Shown here piece by piece: positions 8,590 to 17,689 of a stretch of DNA of 64,000 bases. The notes under the pieces are model-generated. The model saw nothing but the letters and a program-made list of their open reading frames with translations. It was not told where the DNA came from and ran no database searches. The DNA lies in contig JAPXRI010000006.1 in the NCBI GenBank assembly GCA_033813635.1, forward strand, positions 44,276 through 108,275, in the 5' to 3' direction. This DNA is from JAPXRI01 sp033813635. GTDB lineage: Bacteria; Bacillota; Clostridia; Oscillospirales; QAMX01. The translations under genes and the position numbers were made by a program. Position 1 is the first letter of the stretch. Every line of letters starts with the position of its first letter.

Positions 8590-9768
8590 TTACCACTTTA
8601 CAGACCATCTGTCCGAAAGGGTGTCCTTTTCGGAGCGTGGCCCCGCTTCCTTAACCTTCCGGAGCGAGGACGCGGCGATTTTCTGGTCCAGCAGCGCCTT
8701 GAATTTCTCCTTGTCAACCGGCAGCCTTACGGTCTCCCCGGTCCAGTCGGACAGGTGTATCGCGTTAATGATCTGCAGCGCGTTCATGCCGTCATATCCC
8801 GGGGAAATCAGCTCTTCGCCGTTCAGGACGGCGTTGACGAAATTCTGCAGTATCCCGCAGTGCGCCGTGCCCTTGCTGGAGTAATCGGGCTCGTGCAGCG
8901 TAATTTCGGGCTTTGGCGTGTTTGTGTCCGAGTTAAAGCAGAATTCCCGCTCCGATGACGCGAGCTCCCAAAATTTTAGCCTGCCGTTTTCGAGAACCAT
9001 CTTGCCCCGGTCGCCGGAGATCTCGAGGCGGTTTGTGCCGGGGTACTCGCCGGTCGACGTGACGAACACGCCGGTCGCGCCGTTATCGTATTCGGCATAG
9101 ACGGAGACGTCGTCCTCCACCTCAATGTTATGGTATTTCCCGTATGCGCAGAAGCCGCGTATCGCCGACGGCATGCCGATAATCCACTGCCAGAGGTCGA
9201 TATTGTGCACGCACTGGTTCAGAAGCACTCCTCCTCCCTCGCCGGCCCAGGTGGCGCGCCAGCTTCCGGAGTCGTAGTAGGCCTGGTTCCGGTACCAGTT
9301 TGTGATAATCCATATCGAGCGCTTGAGCTCGCCGAGCCTGCCGGAGCGTACAATATCCCTCGCCGCAGCAAAAATCGGCGTCGTGCGCTGGTTATACATG
9401 ATCGCGAAAACCTTGCCGCTCGCCATCGCGGCCTCGCACATCTGCTCCACCGCCGCGGTGTAGACGCCGGCCGGTTTCTCCGTCAGTACATTTAAACCCT
9501 TTGAAAACGCGTATACCGCGATGACCGGGTGAAAATAGTGCGGCGTCGCTATGATGACCGCGTCGCAGAGCCCGCTTCCGATCAGCTCCTTATAGTCCTC
9601 GAATGTCGGAATGCCGTTGAATTTTCTCTTCGCGTCGTCAAGCTTCGCCGTGTCGATATCGCACACAGCGCAGAGCCTTGCGTTTTTTATTTTGCCCGCA
9701 AAGAGGTTGTCCGCGTGCGTTCCGCCCATGTTTCCTATCCCGATTACCCCAACCCTGACGGTTTCCAT
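8590..9768 (-). CDS. Gfo/Idh/MocA family NAD(P)-dependent oxidoreductase
   Basis: 392 residues. The N-terminal Rossmann fold begins VRVGVIGIGNMGGTHADNL; the family motif EKP is present (NVLTEKPAGVYT, around residue 97), followed by the alpha/beta C-terminal domain with NQCVHNIDLWQWIIG, holding the Asp and His usually in the active site. Such enzymes oxidise or reduce sugars, inositols or sugar derivatives; the substrate cannot be named from sequence. The ATG follows AAGGATGG. It stands alone downstream of metG-tatD on the same strand, 61 bases past the end of tatD; co-transcription from the tatD side is not possible because it lies downstream of tatD only if read-through occurs. Confidence 0.88.
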   Translation of the reverse strand: METVRVGVIGIGNMGGTHADNLFAGKIKNARLCAVCDIDTAKLDDAKRKFNGIPTFEDYKELIGSGLCDAVIIATPHYFHPVIAVYAFSKGLNVLTEKPAGVYTAAVEQMCEAAMASGKVFAIMYNQRTTPIFAAARDIVRSGRLGELKRSIWIITNWYRNQAYYDSGSWRATWAGEGGGVLLNQCVHNIDLWQWIIGMPSAIRGFCAYGKYHNIEVEDDVSVYAEYDNGATGVFVTSTGEYPGTNRLEISGDRGKMVLENGRLKFWELASSEREFCFNSDTNTPKPEITLHEPDYSSKGTAHCGILQNFVNAVLNGEELISPGYDGMNALQIINAIHLSDWTGETVRLPVDKEKFKALLDQKIAASSLRKVKEAGPRSEKDTLSDRWSVKW

Positions 9769-9829
9769 TATTTTTGACCATCCTTGTTTAAGTTTTTATC
9801 AACACCCGTAAATCCGGGGATTTTGCGGA

Positions 9830-10594
9830 TCATTCTATCCCGTAAAACATCCTGCCGTTTTGATAGGTTGTCGACGCGATCTCCTCGGGCGTACAGCCCC
9901 TGATCCTGGCCGCGGCTTCCGCGGTTAGCGCGAGGAGTGACGAGTCGTTTCGCCGTCCGCGGTACGGCACCGGCGCCATGTACGGGCAGTCCGTCTCGAG
10001 CATCAGCCGGTCCCCCGGAACATAGGCCATCACCTCCGGAGGCTTTTTCGCGTTTTTAAATGTGACCGCGCCGCCCAGGGAGATGTAGTGTCCCATCGAG
10101 AGGACGAGCCTCGCGGTCTCCCGGTTTCCGGAAAAGCAGTGGAAAACGCATTTTAACCCTGGATGCCCTTTTAGTATGTCGAGGGTGTCGGCGAAGGCCT
10201 CCCGCTCGTGGATTACCACCGGCAGACCGAGGCTTTCCGCAAGGGAGAGCTGCTCGTCGAAAAAGGCCTTCTGGACGTCCCGGGGAGAGAAATCGTAGTG
10301 GTAGTCAAGCCCGATCTCGCCGATCGCGCGGCATTTTTCATGCTTCGCAAGCTCCGCGATGCGCTCTCTCCAGCCCGCCTCCGCTTTCGCGGCCCCGTGC
10401 GGGTGGATTCCGGCCGCGAAATAGATATATCCGTAGCTCTCGGCGAGCTTCGCCGAGGCGCGGCTCGAGGCCTCGTCCGAGCCCGCGTTGACCACCAGCC
10501 CCACTCCCTTTTTCGGCAGCGAGGCTAAAAGCGCGTCCCGGTCCGGGTCGAACGCGGGGTCGTCGTAATGCGCGTGCGCGTCAAACAGCAGCAT
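9830..10594 (-). CDS. tatD: TatD family metal-dependent hydrolase/DNase
   Basis: 254 residues from the ATG at 10594, chosen because the conserved metal-binding start MLLFDAHAHYDD begins there and the codon follows directly on the metG stop (10596-10598). The other TIM-barrel metal ligands are seen in GEIGLDYHYDF, VIHEREA, VFHCFSGN and LETDCPYMAPVPYRGRRN. TatD proteins are cytoplasmic Mg-dependent nucleases or phosphodiesterases. The metG-tatD order is widespread in Firmicutes, and the one-base spacing suggests translational coupling. Confidence 0.93.
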   Translation of the reverse strand: MLLFDAHAHYDDPAFDPDRDALLASLPKKGVGLVVNAGSDEASSRASAKLAESYGYIYFAAGIHPHGAAKAEAGWRERIAELAKHEKCRAIGEIGLDYHYDFSPRDVQKAFFDEQLSLAESLGLPVVIHEREAFADTLDILKGHPGLKCVFHCFSGNRETARLVLSMGHYISLGGAVTFKNAKKPPEVMAYVPGDRLMLETDCPYMAPVPYRGRRNDSSLLALTAEAAARIRGCTPEEIASTTYQNGRMFYGIE

Positions 10595-10595
10595 T

Positions 10596-12515
10596 TTATC
10601 TGAGCTTTGAGCCGGGGACCGTGCCGTCGGGCAGGAAAACGACGTGCACGTCGTCCTCACCGTTGTCGCAGGCCAGCAGCATCCCGTTGCTCTCGACGCC
10701 GCGGATTACGGCCGGCTTCAGATTCGAGACGAGCACGACGGTTTTGCCGACCAACTGCTCCGGGGAATACCACTTCGCGATGCCGGAGACGATCTGGCGC
10801 TTTTCAAGGCCGATGTCGACAATAAGCCTTAACAGCTTGTCGCTTTTTTTGACCGGCTCGCACTCAAGGATTTTCGCCGCTCGCAGATCGGTCTTCGCAA
10901 AGTCGTCGATCGTGATCTGGGGCAATATTTCCGGCAGGTCGGGCTTTTTCTGCTCCTCCTTCGGTGCTTCCTCCACGGACAGCGCGTTTTCGTCCAGCCG
11001 CGCGAACAGCGGCGCCGGCTCGCCGACGGGCTTGCCGGATTCCAGCCCGCCGAAGGACGACAGCGTCTCGTACGCCTTTTTATCCGTCCCGAGCTGGGCG
11101 AAGATTTTCTTAGAGGTCTCCGGTATGAACGGACTCAAAAACACCGCCGCAATCCGGATCGATTCGAGCAGGTTGTAGATAACCGCTGCGAGCCTTGGCC
11201 TGTCCGCCTCGTTCTTCGCGAGCAGCCACGGCGTTGTCTCGTCGATATATTTGTTCGACCGGCGCAGAAGCGTGAAAACATCCTCGATCGCGTCGGCGAC
11301 GCGCAGCTCGTCCATATGTGAATCTACTGACTTTACAGCCGTTTCTGCGGTTTCGATCAGCTCGTCGTCGAGCTCGGTGCGCTCGCCGGGCTCGGGGACA
11401 AGGCCGCCGAAGTATTTTTTCGTCATCGCCACTGAGCGGTTGACGAGATTTCCCAAAATGTTCGCAAGGTCGGAGTTGTACCTCGCCGCCACAAGCGAGT
11501 AGGTCAGGCTCCCGTCGGAGGAGAACGGCATCTCGGACAGCACAAAATACCGGACGGCGTCGACGCCGAACAGCTTCACAAGGTCTTCGGCGTAGATCAC
11601 GTTGCCCTTGGATTTAGACATCTTCTCGCCGGACATCAGAAGCCACGGGTGGCCGAACACCTTTTTCGGCAGCGGCTCGCCCAGGGCCATCAGCATAATC
11701 GGCCAGTAAATCGTGTGGAAGCGCAGTATGTCCTTGCCTATCAGGTGCACATCCGCCGGCCAGTATTTTTGATAGAGCTCTCCCTTTTTTTCCGGCGTAT
11801 AGCCCAGCGCGGTGATGTAGTTGGAGAGCGCGTCGATCCAGACATAAATCACATGGCCCGGGTCAAACTCGACAGGTATGCCCCAGGTAAACGACGACCT
11901 GGATACGCACAGGTCCGACAGGCCTGGCTTTAAGAAGTTGTTGATCATCTCGTTTTTACGGGCCTTCGGCTGGATGAATTCCGGGTGGGTCTCGATATGC
12001 TCGATCAGGCGGTCGGTGTATTTTGAGAGCTTGAAGAAGTAGGCCTCCTCGCTCGCCGTCTCCACCGGTCCGCCGCAGTCCGGGCAGCGCCCGTCGTTCA
12101 GCTGCGCCTCGGTGTAAAACGACTCGCAGGCGACGCAGTACTTGCCGACGTATTTTGACTTATAGATATCGCCCTGGTCGTAGAGCTTTTTAAATATCGC
12201 GGACACGGAGCGCATATGGTCTTCGTCGGTGGTGCGGATAAATTTATCGTAGGAGACGTTCATCATGTCCCAGATGCGCCGGATCTCGCCCGCGATCTTG
12301 TCCACATGCTCCTTGGGAGTGACGCCCTCCTCCTCGGCCTGCTTCTGAATCTTCTCCCCGTGCTCGTCCGTCCCGGTCAGGAAAAACACGTCGTACCCGG
12401 TCAGTCTTTTATACCGGGCAATCGCGTCCGCAAGAATCGCCTCGTAGGTGTTTCCGATATGCGGCACTCGCGAGGTGTACGCGATCGCCGTTGTGATATA
12501 GAATTTTTCTTTCAT
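10596..12515 (-). CDS. metG: Methionyl-tRNA synthetase
   Basis: 639 residues from the ATG at 12515 (GAGAGAAC upstream); a start 13 codons earlier has no ribosome binding site. Class I signatures are HIGN (in VPHIGNTYEAIL) and KMSKSKGN. The zinc knuckle CVACESFYTEAQ...CPDCGGP is intact. The C-terminal 110 residues (from about TIDDFAKTDLRAAKILECEPV) form the OB-fold tRNA-binding domain also found in EMAPII/CsaA, joined by a Lys/Glu/Pro-rich linker. It charges tRNA-Met. First gene of an operon with tatD; no T-box leader is visible. Confidence 0.98.
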   Translation of the reverse strand: MKEKFYITTAIAYTSRVPHIGNTYEAILADAIARYKRLTGYDVFFLTGTDEHGEKIQKQAEEEGVTPKEHVDKIAGEIRRIWDMMNVSYDKFIRTTDEDHMRSVSAIFKKLYDQGDIYKSKYVGKYCVACESFYTEAQLNDGRCPDCGGPVETASEEAYFFKLSKYTDRLIEHIETHPEFIQPKARKNEMINNFLKPGLSDLCVSRSSFTWGIPVEFDPGHVIYVWIDALSNYITALGYTPEKKGELYQKYWPADVHLIGKDILRFHTIYWPIMLMALGEPLPKKVFGHPWLLMSGEKMSKSKGNVIYAEDLVKLFGVDAVRYFVLSEMPFSSDGSLTYSLVAARYNSDLANILGNLVNRSVAMTKKYFGGLVPEPGERTELDDELIETAETAVKSVDSHMDELRVADAIEDVFTLLRRSNKYIDETTPWLLAKNEADRPRLAAVIYNLLESIRIAAVFLSPFIPETSKKIFAQLGTDKKAYETLSSFGGLESGKPVGEPAPLFARLDENALSVEEAPKEEQKKPDLPEILPQITIDDFAKTDLRAAKILECEPVKKSDKLLRLIVDIGLEKRQIVSGIAKWYSPEQLVGKTVVLVSNLKPAVIRGVESNGMLLACDNGEDDVHVVFLPDGTVPGSKLR

Positions 12516-12614
12516 CGGTTCTCTCTCATTTCGTTTAATGTGCGCAAATGACATTATTATTATCTGTATATAGCGGTCCGTTGATTAAGATTTCCGTTTA
12601 CAAGATACCTTAAT

Positions 12615-12642
12615 ATTATACCATATTTTCCCCGAAATGCAA
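12615..12642 (-). promoter_or_regulatory. Predicted promoter for metG-tatD
   Basis: On the minus strand TTGCAT (12637-12642), 16 bases, TATAAT (12615-12620), 100 bases upstream of the metG start. The rest of the 270-base gap up to the MFS gene holds only an imperfect long hairpin (12725-12776, arms GGCTGACG/CGTCAGCC) that may end the MFS transcript. Confidence 0.65.
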
Positions 12643-12786
12643 AACTTTTCGTCCCGCGGGGTTTCGTGGCGAACCGGCCTGAAACGGCATTACACCTAAC
12701 GCACTTTCGGCTTAACCCGAAAGCATGAAACGGCTGACGCAAAATGCTGTCAATACATTTTACGTCAGCCGCTTTTCTATTCTTTT

Positions 12787-14220
12787 CTATTCTATTGATC
12801 CGGCTTCTACCAATTTTTCCTTCGCTTTATCTGATTCCGCCGTTTCCTTTGCAGCGTCCCGCCGCTGCAGCGCGCGGACGTAGAACGCGATTCCGAGAAT
12901 TAGCGCGAACTGGAGCAGGTTGATATACTGCTTGTTCACCATTGTAAAGCCGAACAGCTTAAGCTTCAGGTCCGGCGTCGCGGTGATAATCAGCGTGCCC
13001 AGATACGCGCCGAGGACGCTTGCGAGGCTGTTCACCGTGGAGTAGAACCCGAGATACGCAGTGCGGCCGCTCTCGGGCATTTTAAGATATGGGAGGTTCG
13101 AGAAAACCAGGCCCACCCCCGGCGAGAACAGGTAGCACCATACGACAATCGCCGGGTAGACGATCAGCGCGGTTTTCGCTGTGACAAACACATTGCCGAG
13201 ATAGGCAAACGCGTAAAAAAACATCGCCATGTAAAGTGCTCTGAGCCACGAGGTGCGTCTGATGATGCCGGCCCATACCGGCGTAAAGATTATTGACAGC
13301 GGGACCGCGACGACGCTCAGCGAGGATAAAAACGCGTAGGATATCTTCAAGTCCTGCAGAAGGTAGACACTGTAATACGAGCCGATGATCGCCGTCGCGA
13401 AGGTCCACAAAAACGCCACCGAGGCCGTCGCCAGATACTTCCTGTCCTTAAGCGGGATCAGAAGCACGCCGATTCCGCCGCCCTTTTGGGCCTCCGGGGT
13501 CTGCAGGTACGGCTGCTCCCTGATTTTCATGAAAAAATAAAATTCGAGAACCGCGGCGACAAGGGCGAGCCCCCGGAGCACCAGCACGGCCGAAATCATC
13601 GGGGATATCCCCCCAAACTCGGTTTCGCTCTTTTCAAAGCCGTCCACAAGTAAGCCCGCCGAGAAGGTCGCCAGAGCCGAGAGGATCGAGCCGGTGACCG
13701 ACGATATCGAAAAAAACCGCGCACGCTTCGATTCGGGCAGGCACTGCATATGCCAGATCGAATATCCGGGCGACGCAAACGAGCTGACCAGATTCATCAG
13801 TATCACGGCCGCCATGAACAGCCAGAGCTTCAGGCCGTGCGAAAACGGGAGCACCGGCACCGCGCCCAGCACGAAGATGTTGATGAGGTAATATACCGCG
13901 CGGAGACATAAAAGAAAGGTCTTTCGCTTTTTCATCCGCTCCAGGACGACCGGCGAGAGCATCTGAATAAACCCGCAGGCCGTTGTCGCCACCGTGATAT
14001 AGCCTATGTAGGCGTCTCCCGCGTTCATTGCGATTAAGAGCCCGGTAAAATAGATGCCCGACACAAGCGTGGAGGCAATGGAGGCGAAATAGTTTCCGAA
14101 AAGCATGCCTCTCCGGCTGACCGCGCCGCCGTCGGAGTCTTCGAACAGCGCGTCGTAAACCGGCGGCCAGAGGCCGGCTACGCGGTTTTTTACGTATTTT
14201 ACGGGCGAGATCAGCTTCAT
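12787..14220 (-). CDS. Major facilitator superfamily transporter
   Basis: 477 residues from the ATG at 14220, which has AAGAAGGCG upstream; the open frame extends 33 codons further but without a site and through the promoter. About 11-12 hydrophobic helices are visible, with a charged loop (MKKRKTFLLCLR) after helix 3 as in MFS proteins and a large central cytoplasmic loop (EQPYLQTPEAQKGGG). The protein resembles the uncharacterised clostridial sugar-type MFS carriers, but the substrate is unknown. The hydrophilic Lys/Glu-rich tail is about 30 residues. It has its own promoter (14261-14289). Confidence 0.82.
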   Translation of the reverse strand: MKLISPVKYVKNRVAGLWPPVYDALFEDSDGGAVSRRGMLFGNYFASIASTLVSGIYFTGLLIAMNAGDAYIGYITVATTACGFIQMLSPVVLERMKKRKTFLLCLRAVYYLINIFVLGAVPVLPFSHGLKLWLFMAAVILMNLVSSFASPGYSIWHMQCLPESKRARFFSISSVTGSILSALATFSAGLLVDGFEKSETEFGGISPMISAVLVLRGLALVAAVLEFYFFMKIREQPYLQTPEAQKGGGIGVLLIPLKDRKYLATASVAFLWTFATAIIGSYYSVYLLQDLKISYAFLSSLSVVAVPLSIIFTPVWAGIIRRTSWLRALYMAMFFYAFAYLGNVFVTAKTALIVYPAIVVWCYLFSPGVGLVFSNLPYLKMPESGRTAYLGFYSTVNSLASVLGAYLGTLIITATPDLKLKLFGFTMVNKQYINLLQFALILGIAFYVRALQRRDAAKETAESDKAKEKLVEAGSIE

Positions 14221-14260
14221 AAACGCGCCTTCTTTTTTGCTTAATTGCGAACACTGCGTT

Positions 14261-14289
14261 ACGATATCATAACCACGTCTGCTTGTCAA
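14261..14289 (-). promoter_or_regulatory. Predicted promoter for the MFS transporter
   Basis: On the minus strand TTGACA (14284-14289), 17 bases, TATCGT (14261-14266), about 40 bases before the chosen start codon. Its position argues against the longer open frame starting at 14319. Confidence 0.6.
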
Positions 14290-14343
14290 GCGTGAAAATA
14301 ACGGATAATCGGGAGACAAAGCGCGCTGGTTCGGGCTTCCCGC

Positions 14344-14390
14344 TAAAAAATATAAGAGGGTGCGGTTGTCAATTACATCCGCATCCTCTT
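14344..14390 (-). terminator. Terminator of rpsU
   Basis: On the minus strand AAGAGGATGCGG pairs with CCGCACCCTCTT (one mismatch), followed by ATATTTTTTAG. It lies 60 bases past the rpsU stop. Confidence 0.75.
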
Positions 14391-14402
14391 CTATTTTAAA
14401 TT

Positions 14403-14440
14403 TTATGCAGTTATGCAGTTATGCAGTTATGCATTTATGC
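14403..14440. repeat. 8-bp tandem repeat (TTATGCAG)n
   Basis: Three exact TTATGCAG units (14403-14426), then TTATGCAT and a partial TTATGC, giving almost five copies between the rpsU stop and its terminator. On the transcribed strand the unit reads CTGCATAA. Confidence 0.9.
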
Positions 14441-14450
14441 TTGTCGGTCT

Positions 14451-14627
14451 TTAGCGGTACTTCTTCTTCCTCGCTGCCTCCGCTTTCTTGCGGCGTTTCA
14501 CGCTCGGGCTTTCATAGTGCTCTCTTTTACGGAGCTCGGATAAAACACCCGACTTCGCACAGCTGCGTTTAAATCTGCGAAGCGCGTTGTCCAATGATTC
14601 ATTTTCCTTCAGATGGACTTCTGACAC
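14451..14627 (-). CDS. rpsU: Small ribosomal subunit protein bS21
   Basis: 58 residues from a GTG start at 14627, preceded by GGGGGGAGGGATAACC. The protein reads VSEVHLKENESLDNALRRFKR and ends in a basic stretch (KRRKKAEAARKKKYR), the normal size and composition of S21, which sits near the 3' end of 16S rRNA and helps initiation. Longer in-frame starts are possible but would add a non-conserved N-terminus. It is a single-gene unit with its own strong promoter and terminator. Confidence 0.95.
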   Translation of the reverse strand: MSEVHLKENESLDNALRRFKRSCAKSGVLSELRKREHYESPSVKRRKKAEAARKKKYR

Positions 14628-14725
14628 GGTTATCCCTCCCCCCGCTTGCGCATTTTGGCGCGTCGTCATAGGTTTGTCGGCTTACGGTAGGCGGGATATG
14701 ATTCGTCCCTCTTACCTGCTTTATT

Positions 14726-14754
14726 ATTATACACGAACGCCAAACATTTGTCAA
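14726..14754 (-). promoter_or_regulatory. Consensus promoter for rpsU
   Basis: On the minus strand TTGACA (14749-14754), 17 bases, TATAAT (14726-14731): a perfect sigma-A match, about 100 bases upstream of the GTG start. Confidence 0.85.
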
Positions 14755-14837
14755 GATTCGGCAACCTAATTAACAGAATATTGATATTTATATCCGGGTC
14801 ATATCGTCAGATGGGCGCAAAGCCGCCGGTATAGGGC

Positions 14838-17252
14838 TTATTTCGGCTTTGCGACAATGTTGACGATCTTATTTTTGACGACTATGACCTTCAGGATGTT
14901 CATCCCGCTGAGGGCGGAAACGATTTTCGCGTCTCCGAGCGCGGCGGTCCTCGCGGTCTCATCTTCGCAGTCCCTGGGCACCGTCACCGTCGAGCGGAGC
15001 TTGCCGTTGACCTGGACGGCAATCTCGACGGAGGCCTCCGTCGTCTTCGCCTCGTCGTATGTCGGCCACGACGCCCGGGCGAGCAGCCCTTTGCCGAACG
15101 GCTCATAGAGCTCCTCAGTGATATGGGGCGCGAACGGGTTCAGAAGCGTCAGAAGCGTAATGTACTCGGCGGTGTTGATCAGCCCTCCGGCGTCGCTGAT
15201 TGCGTTGACAAGGCTCATCATCGCGGCGATTGCCGTGTTGAACTTCATTGCCCCTATATCCACCGTGACCTTTTTAATCGTCCGGTGGAACAGAGTCTCA
15301 AACTCGGGCCTGTAGGCGTTGCCGGGAATCACGTGGTCCCCGAGGGCGCAGACCTTGTCGATGAAGCGCTGGCAGCCCTTGACCGCGCTCTGCTGCCATA
15401 CGGCGGTCTTCTCAAAATCGCCGATGAACATGATGTACAGGCGCAGCGTGTCCGCCCCGTACTCCCTGACGATGTCGTCCGGGTTGATCACGTTGCCGCG
15501 GCTCTTGGACATTTTCTCCCCGTCCTCGCCGAGGATCATGCCGTGGCTGGTGCGCTTTTTATACGGCTCGTCGGTGGGAACGACGCCGATATCGAAGAGG
15601 AATTTGTGCCAGAAGCGGGAGTACAGAAGGTGCAGCGTCGTGTGCTCCATGCCGCCGTTGTACCAGTCGACCGGAGTCCACTGCTCAAGGGCCTTCCTCG
15701 ACGCCAGCTCGTTTTTGTTGTGCGGGTCGGTGTACCTTAAAAAGTACCATGACGAGCCCGCCCACTGGGGCATCGTGTCGGTTTCGCGCTTAGCCGGGCC
15801 GCCGCAGCGCGGGCAGGTGGTGTTGACCCAGTCCGTTATCTTTGCGAGCGGCGATTCGCCCGTCTCGGTGGGCTCGTAGCTCTCCACCGCCGGCAGGCGC
15901 AGCGGCAGATCCTCTTCCTTAAGGGGAACATAGCCGCAGCGGTCGCAGTGTACGATCGGTATCGGCTCGCCCCAGTAGCGCTGGCGCGAGAAGACCCAGT
16001 CGCGAAGCTTGTAATTGACCTTCGGCTCGCCCTTGCCCTGCTCCTTCAGATAGGCGGTGATCTTCTTCTTGGCCTCCTCCACGGATAGCCCGTCCAGGAA
16101 GCCCGAGTTGACCATCACGCCCGTCTCGCAGTCGGTAAACGCCTCTTTGGCAATATCCCCTCCGGCGACCACTTCGACGATCGGCAGGCCGAACTTCTTT
16201 GCGAATTCATAGTCGCGCGTGTCGTGGGCCGGGACGGCCATGATCGCGCCCGTACCATAGGACATCAGCACATAGTCCGACGTGTAAATCGGGATGCCCT
16301 TGCCGTTGACCGGGTTGGTTGCCGTCACGCCTTCGAGCCGGACGCCCGTCTTTTCCTTGGAAAGCTCGGTGCGCTCGAAATCGCTCTTGGCGGCGGATTT
16401 TGCCCTGTATTCCCTTACATCCGCGATGTTTCTGATCTTATCCGCCCACTTGTCAATCAGCGGGTGCTCCGGCGATATGACCATGTAGGTGGCGCCGAAC
16501 AGCGTATCCGGCCGGGTCGTGTAGACTCGGAGCGTGTCTCCCTCGCTCGTCTCGAAATCGACCTCCGCGCCGTGCGAGCGGCCTATCCAGTTGATCTGCT
16601 GGGTTTTTACCCTGTCTATATAATCTACGTTTTTAAGCCCTTCTATGAGCCGGTCCGCGTATTGGGTGATTTTGAGCATCCACTGCTCTTTTTCCTTGTG
16701 TATCACCGGGCTGCCGCACCGCTCGCATACGCCGTCCACGACCTCCTCGTTGGCGAGGACGCAGAGGCAGGAGGTGCACCAGTTCACGCTCATGCGCTTT
16801 TTATATGCGAGGCCGTGCTCGAAGAGCTTCAGGAATATCCACTGCGTCCAGCGGTAGTACTCCGGGTCGGTGGTATTGATCTCCCGGGACCAGTCGAAGC
16901 TGTAGCCGATCGATTTGCACTGCTCCTTGAAGCGTTCTATGTTGTTTTTTGTCACGATCTCAGGGTGAATCTTGTTCTTAATTGCGTAATTCTCGGTCGG
17001 CAGACCGAACGCGTCCCACCCGATCGGGAAAAGCACGTTATACCCGTCCATCCGGTACTTGCGCGCGATAACGTCCAGGGCGGTATAGGGCCGCGTGTGT
17101 CCCACGTGGAGACCGGCTCCCGACGGGTACGGAAACTCGATCAGCGCGTAGAATTTCTTCTTGTCGCTGTTGTTTTTCGCCTCGAAAACATCGCTATTGT
17201 ACCAGATATCCTGCCATTTCTTGTCTATTTTTTTATGGTCCTGGTAATTCAT
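14838..17252 (-). CDS. leuS: Leucyl-tRNA synthetase
   Basis: 804 residues, the bacterial LeuS length. Class I motifs are HVGH (in GAGLHVGHTRPYTA) and KMSKSRGN; two zinc-type Cys pairs (CTSCLCVLANEEVVDGVCERC and CDRCGY/CPRCGG) are present; the CP1 editing domain includes TTRPDTLFGATYMV and the ATNPVNGKGIPIYTSDYVLMSYGTG region. It charges tRNA-Leu. It is the last gene of the leftward smc-to-leuS run, 37 bases after rsfS; no T-box leader is present, so control must come from upstream. Confidence 0.98.
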   Translation of the reverse strand: MNYQDHKKIDKKWQDIWYNSDVFEAKNNSDKKKFYALIEFPYPSGAGLHVGHTRPYTALDVIARKYRMDGYNVLFPIGWDAFGLPTENYAIKNKIHPEIVTKNNIERFKEQCKSIGYSFDWSREINTTDPEYYRWTQWIFLKLFEHGLAYKKRMSVNWCTSCLCVLANEEVVDGVCERCGSPVIHKEKEQWMLKITQYADRLIEGLKNVDYIDRVKTQQINWIGRSHGAEVDFETSEGDTLRVYTTRPDTLFGATYMVISPEHPLIDKWADKIRNIADVREYRAKSAAKSDFERTELSKEKTGVRLEGVTATNPVNGKGIPIYTSDYVLMSYGTGAIMAVPAHDTRDYEFAKKFGLPIVEVVAGGDIAKEAFTDCETGVMVNSGFLDGLSVEEAKKKITAYLKEQGKGEPKVNYKLRDWVFSRQRYWGEPIPIVHCDRCGYVPLKEEDLPLRLPAVESYEPTETGESPLAKITDWVNTTCPRCGGPAKRETDTMPQWAGSSWYFLRYTDPHNKNELASRKALEQWTPVDWYNGGMEHTTLHLLYSRFWHKFLFDIGVVPTDEPYKKRTSHGMILGEDGEKMSKSRGNVINPDDIVREYGADTLRLYIMFIGDFEKTAVWQQSAVKGCQRFIDKVCALGDHVIPGNAYRPEFETLFHRTIKKVTVDIGAMKFNTAIAAMMSLVNAISDAGGLINTAEYITLLTLLNPFAPHITEELYEPFGKGLLARASWPTYDEAKTTEASVEIAVQVNGKLRSTVTVPRDCEDETARTAALGDAKIVSALSGMNILKVIVVKNKIVNIVAKPK

Positions 17253-17289
17253 TACAAAGTCTGTCCTTTCGCGGACTCCGGCCCGTTTT

Positions 17290-17661
17290 TCAGGCCTTCC
17301 TATCCTCTGTTTTAAAGAATTCGTCCGGGTCTATTTTCCCGGCGTCTCCCCATAAGCGCTCAAGCGCGTAAAAGCTCCTCGTGTCGCCTTTGAAAATATG
17401 CGTCACCGCGCTGCCGTAATCGAGGAGCACCCAGCTGGCGGCGCGCATGCCCTCTCTGCCCCTGGGCTCAACGCCGTTCTTGGACAGTTTTTCCTCGACG
17501 GCCTCGGCTAGCGCGCGGATATGAGTGTTGGAGTTGCCCGTGCAGATCACATAGTAATCCGCGAGCGTAGTCAGATTCGTCACCGAGAGAACGGAGATAT
17601 CCTCTCCCTTTTTCTCCCTGAGGGCTTCAATAATCAGCTTTACTGTTTCTTCCGGCGTCAA
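17290..17661 (-). CDS. rsfS: Ribosome silencing factor RsfS
   Basis: 123 residues from a TTG start at 17661 that follows AGAGGTGATATTA at ideal spacing. Conserved features include LADYYVICTGNSNTHIRALAEAV and ASWVLLDYGSAVTHIF, the nucleotidyltransferase-like fold of the YbeB/Iojap family. RsfS binds uL14 on the large subunit and blocks joining of the 30S subunit under starvation. Its neighbours nadD and LCP form the common Firmicutes order nadD-...-rsfS, here with an LCP gene between. Confidence 0.96.
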   Translation of the reverse strand: MTPEETVKLIIEALREKKGEDISVLSVTNLTTLADYYVICTGNSNTHIRALAEAVEEKLSKNGVEPRGREGMRAASWVLLDYGSAVTHIFKGDTRSFYALERLWGDAGKIDPDEFFKTEDRKA

Positions 17662-17689
17662 ATAATATCACCTCTGTATTATTTCTGTA

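Noticed and set aside
12560..12742. 60-residue minus-strand frame between metG and the MFS gene
   Set aside because: Overlaps the metG promoter, lacks a ribosome binding site and resembles no protein family.
12725..12776. Long imperfect hairpin with TTGACA in its loop
   Set aside because: No matching -10 and no clean T-run; may end the MFS transcript but too weak to call firmly.
14403..14440. 8-bp array considered as a regulator binding array or CRISPR
   Set aside because: Too short, contiguous and located after a stop codon; kept only as a tandem repeat.
17253..17289. Possible T-box leader for leuS
   Set aside because: Only 37 bases separate leuS from rsfS; there is no room and no T-box sequence. 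None seen before metG or proS either.
16224..17315. 363-residue frame opposite leuS
   Set aside because: Antisense shadow of a well-identified synthetase, no ribosome binding site or family resemblance.
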